This document shows positions 4,404 to 6,262 of a DNA stretch of 6,262 bases, piece by piece. This DNA is from an uncultured bacterium (lineage in GTDB: Bacteria; Cyanobacteriota; Vampirovibrionia; Gastranaerophilales; Gastranaerophilaceae), in NCBI GenBank assembly GCA_900314375.1, contig OMVC01000078.1:1-6262 (forward strand), given 5' to 3'. The notes beneath the pieces are model-generated. The model was not told the origin of the DNA and made no database searches. It saw only the letters and a list, made by a program, of their open reading frames with translations. The position numbers and the translations under genes were made by a program. Numbering within the stretch: the first letter of the stretch is position 1; every line of letters starts with the position of its first letter.

Positions 4404-6262
4404 ATGACTTTAACTTTAGAAAAAAAATCAAAGAAAACCTATGTAAAAATTGTCAGAAAAGCATTAGAAGTATTAGGCAAAAAGAATTTTGTATTTATCA
4501 TGCACAACGGTAGCTTTCCTGCCGTTGACGGGCAAAATACCGGATTTGGAACAATAAATTCTGAAGGTGGGAGAAAATTTTTAGATTATGCCGAAGGTAT
4601 TTTTGATGCAATTCAGATGGGGCCTGCGGGGAAAACCAAAAGCACGGATGCTTCACCTTATACAGGAACCATTTTTTCTAATAACCCTTTATTTATTGAT
4701 TTGAAAGAACTTACAACAAAAAAATGGAATCATATTTTATCAGAATCAACATACAATGAAATTGTTGAAAATAATCCAAATAAAGGTAAAAACAGAACTT
4801 CTTATTCTTATATTACCAAAAAACAAGAAGAAGCACTAACTGAAGCTTATGACAATTTCCTAAAATGGAACGATAAAAAGCTAAATAAAGAATTTGATTC
4901 GTATAAATTAAAAAATAAATCATGGCTTGATAATGACAGTTTATACGAAGCCTTATCAATAGAGCATGGAACTGATTATTGGCCAAACTGGAAATCCGAT
5001 ATCGATAAGAATTTATTAAACCCACAATCTAACGAAGAAAAAATAGAATATGCAAAACGTATAAACGAAATTAGCGCAAAGTATTCAAAAGAAATTGACC
5101 GCTACAAATTTATACAATTTGTTTTAAACAAACAAAACGAAGAAACCCGTAAATATGCCTCCTCTAAAGGAATAAAGATGATAGCAGACAGACAGGTAGC
5201 ATTTTCGGATAGAGATTCTTGGGCATACCAATCATTATTTATGCCGGATTGGTGTTTGGGTTGTCCGCCTGATTATTTTTCAAAAGACGGACAGGCATGG
5301 GGATTTCCTGTAATGGATCCTGAAAAATTATTCAATTCGGATGGTTCTTTGGGTGAAGGCGGAATTTTAATGAAGGAATTATACAAAAAGATGTTCCGCG
5401 AAAACCCTGGTGGTGTCAGAATAGACCATATTGTAGGTTTGATAGACCCTTGGGTTTATGTAAAAGGCAAAAAGCCAATGCCTAATTGCGGCGCCGGAAG
5501 ATTGTATTCATCTCCGGAACATCCTGCATTAAGTAAATATGCCGTAGCCAAATTGGAAGATTTGAATAATGAATTTACTTCCGATAATGAAAAAAGAGTA
5601 AGAACATTAACGGATGAACAAATTAAGCTTTACGGCAGATTAATAGAAAAAATCGTAATAGCGGCTGCAAAAGAAGAAGGCTTAACAAAAGATGCCATAG
5701 TCTGCGAGGATTTGGGAACTTTGACAAATCCTGTTGCATCCGTAATGAAAAAATATGAACTTTTAGGCATGAGATTAACTCAATTTACAGTACCGACAGA
5801 ACCTGACGACCCGTATAGATGTAAAAACATTACGGAAAAATGCTGGGCAATGGTTGGAACACACGACAACAGACCGGTAAGAGTTTGGGCAAAATCTTTG
5901 ATAAATACTCATGAAGGATATTTGCACGTTAAAAATCTTGTAGACGATTTATTTGCAGAATCGGATAATAAAGATGATATTATCGTAAAAATGACTTCTG
6001 ATGCCGAATTTTTGACAGAAACAAAATTAGTGGAACTTTTTGCTTGTAAAGCTGAAAATATTCAAATGTTCTTTACTGATTTCTTTAAAATGACGGAAAC
6101 ATATAATGTTCCCGGGACTTCAGGTGATAGAAATTGGAGCTTGAGATTACCTGATAATTTTGAAGAAATGGAAACAATAAACTTGCCACAAATATTAAAG
6201 AAGGCTATAATCTCAAGAGGTAAAGAATTTAGTGATAAAAATAAGAAAATTATTGAGGAGCT
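4404..6262 (+). CDS. malQ: 4-alpha-glucanotransferase, GH77 (3' end outside window)
   Basis: This cytoplasmic amylomaltase/disproportionating enzyme transfers alpha-1,4-glucan segments between maltodextrins or to glucose, in glycogen or maltodextrin metabolism. At least 619 codons run open to the window edge. All three GH77 catalytic acids are present: nucleophile Asp341 in GGVRIDHIVGL with Arg339 two residues before, acid/base Glu435 in IVCEDLGT, and Asp488 in VGTHDNRP. Other family blocks are SPYTGTIFSNNPLFIDL (84-100), KGIKMIADRQVAFSDRDSW (255-273), CPPDYFSKDGQAWGFPV (287-303) and NWSLRLP (577-583). NWSLRLP normally lies near the C-terminus, so little is probably missing. The protein is longer than the usual 500-residue short form; the extra length is lysine-rich sequence around 105-235. 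The start is ATG 4404 with AAGGGG upstream. The gene stands alone behind the tRNA-Lys repeat island. Confidence 0.93.
   Translation, partial: MTLTLEKKSKKTYVKIVRKALEVLGKKNFVFIMHNGSFPAVDGQNTGFGTINSEGGRKFLDYAEGIFDAIQMGPAGKTKSTDASPYTGTIFSNNPLFIDLKELTTKKWNHILSESTYNEIVENNPNKGKNRTSYSYITKKQEEALTEAYDNFLKWNDKKLNKEFDSYKLKNKSWLDNDSLYEALSIEHGTDYWPNWKSDIDKNLLNPQSNEEKIEYAKRINEISAKYSKEIDRYKFIQFVLNKQNEETRKYASSKGIKMIADRQVAFSDRDSWAYQSLFMPDWCLGCPPDYFSKDGQAWGFPVMDPEKLFNSDGSLGEGGILMKELYKKMFRENPGGVRIDHIVGLIDPWVYVKGKKPMPNCGAGRLYSSPEHPALSKYAVAKLEDLNNEFTSDNEKRVRTLTDEQIKLYGRLIEKIVIAAAKEEGLTKDAIVCEDLGTLTNPVASVMKKYELLGMRLTQFTVPTEPDDPYRCKNITEKCWAMVGTHDNRPVRVWAKSLINTHEGYLHVKNLVDDLFAESDNKDDIIVKMTSDAEFLTETKLVELFACKAENIQMFFTDFFKMTETYNVPGTSGDRNWSLRLPDNFEEMETINLPQILKKAIISRGKEFSDKNKKIIEE

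Noticed and set aside
4813..5025. Minus-strand frame opposite malQ
   Set aside because: It lies inside a continuous GH77 reading frame and has no family match.

Overview
The window is AT-rich, roughly one third G+C by eye, with one GC-rich island. It carries housekeeping and metabolic genes, with no transposase, integrase, CRISPR array or rRNA. The F1 subunits beta and epsilon (atpD-atpC) stand as a pair without atpA or atpG beside them. This split, the cyanobacteria-like epsilon sequence and the low G+C fit a non-photosynthetic relative of Cyanobacteria (Melainabacteria/Vampirovibrionia, gut Gastranaerophilales type). That assignment is an inference from context. Other phyla, such as Bacteroidota, also separate atpDC from the rest.

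Layout: (1) 1-934, plus strand: the 3' end of a DUF4127-family gene overlaps mntP, a manganese efflux pump that starts at a TTG behind a good Shine-Dalgarno. (2) 940-1176, minus strand: a small Asn/Tyr-rich protein of unknown function, convergent with mntP (5 bp gap) and with its own extended -10 promoter. (3) 1301-3139, minus strand: atpC and atpD, read in the order atpD then atpC, with a promoter candidate just upstream of atpD. (4) 3220-3744, minus strand: a secreted or lipid-anchored protein with three short beta-type repeats, no Shine-Dalgarno, and a -10-like box so close to its ATG that the mRNA may be leaderless. (5) 3888-3963, plus strand: tRNA-Lys(CUU) with encoded CCA and its own promoter. 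(6) 3964-4403: a gene-free stretch of 440 bp, unusual for this genome. It contains a 57% G+C island bounded by a 36-bp direct repeat, with a second copy of the tRNA 3' end inside and several hairpins. (7) 4404-6262, plus strand: a long divergent GH77 4-alpha-glucanotransferase (malQ), open at the window edge.

The genes do not form one pathway. They cover energy conservation (ATP synthase), metal homeostasis (MntP), translation (tRNA-Lys) and alpha-glucan/maltodextrin metabolism (MalQ). The part most worth a second look is the tRNA-associated repeat island between tRNA-Lys and malQ. It may be the remnant of repeated insertion or duplication at a tRNA 3' end, or an interspersed structured element. 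No complete new system can be demonstrated from this window alone.
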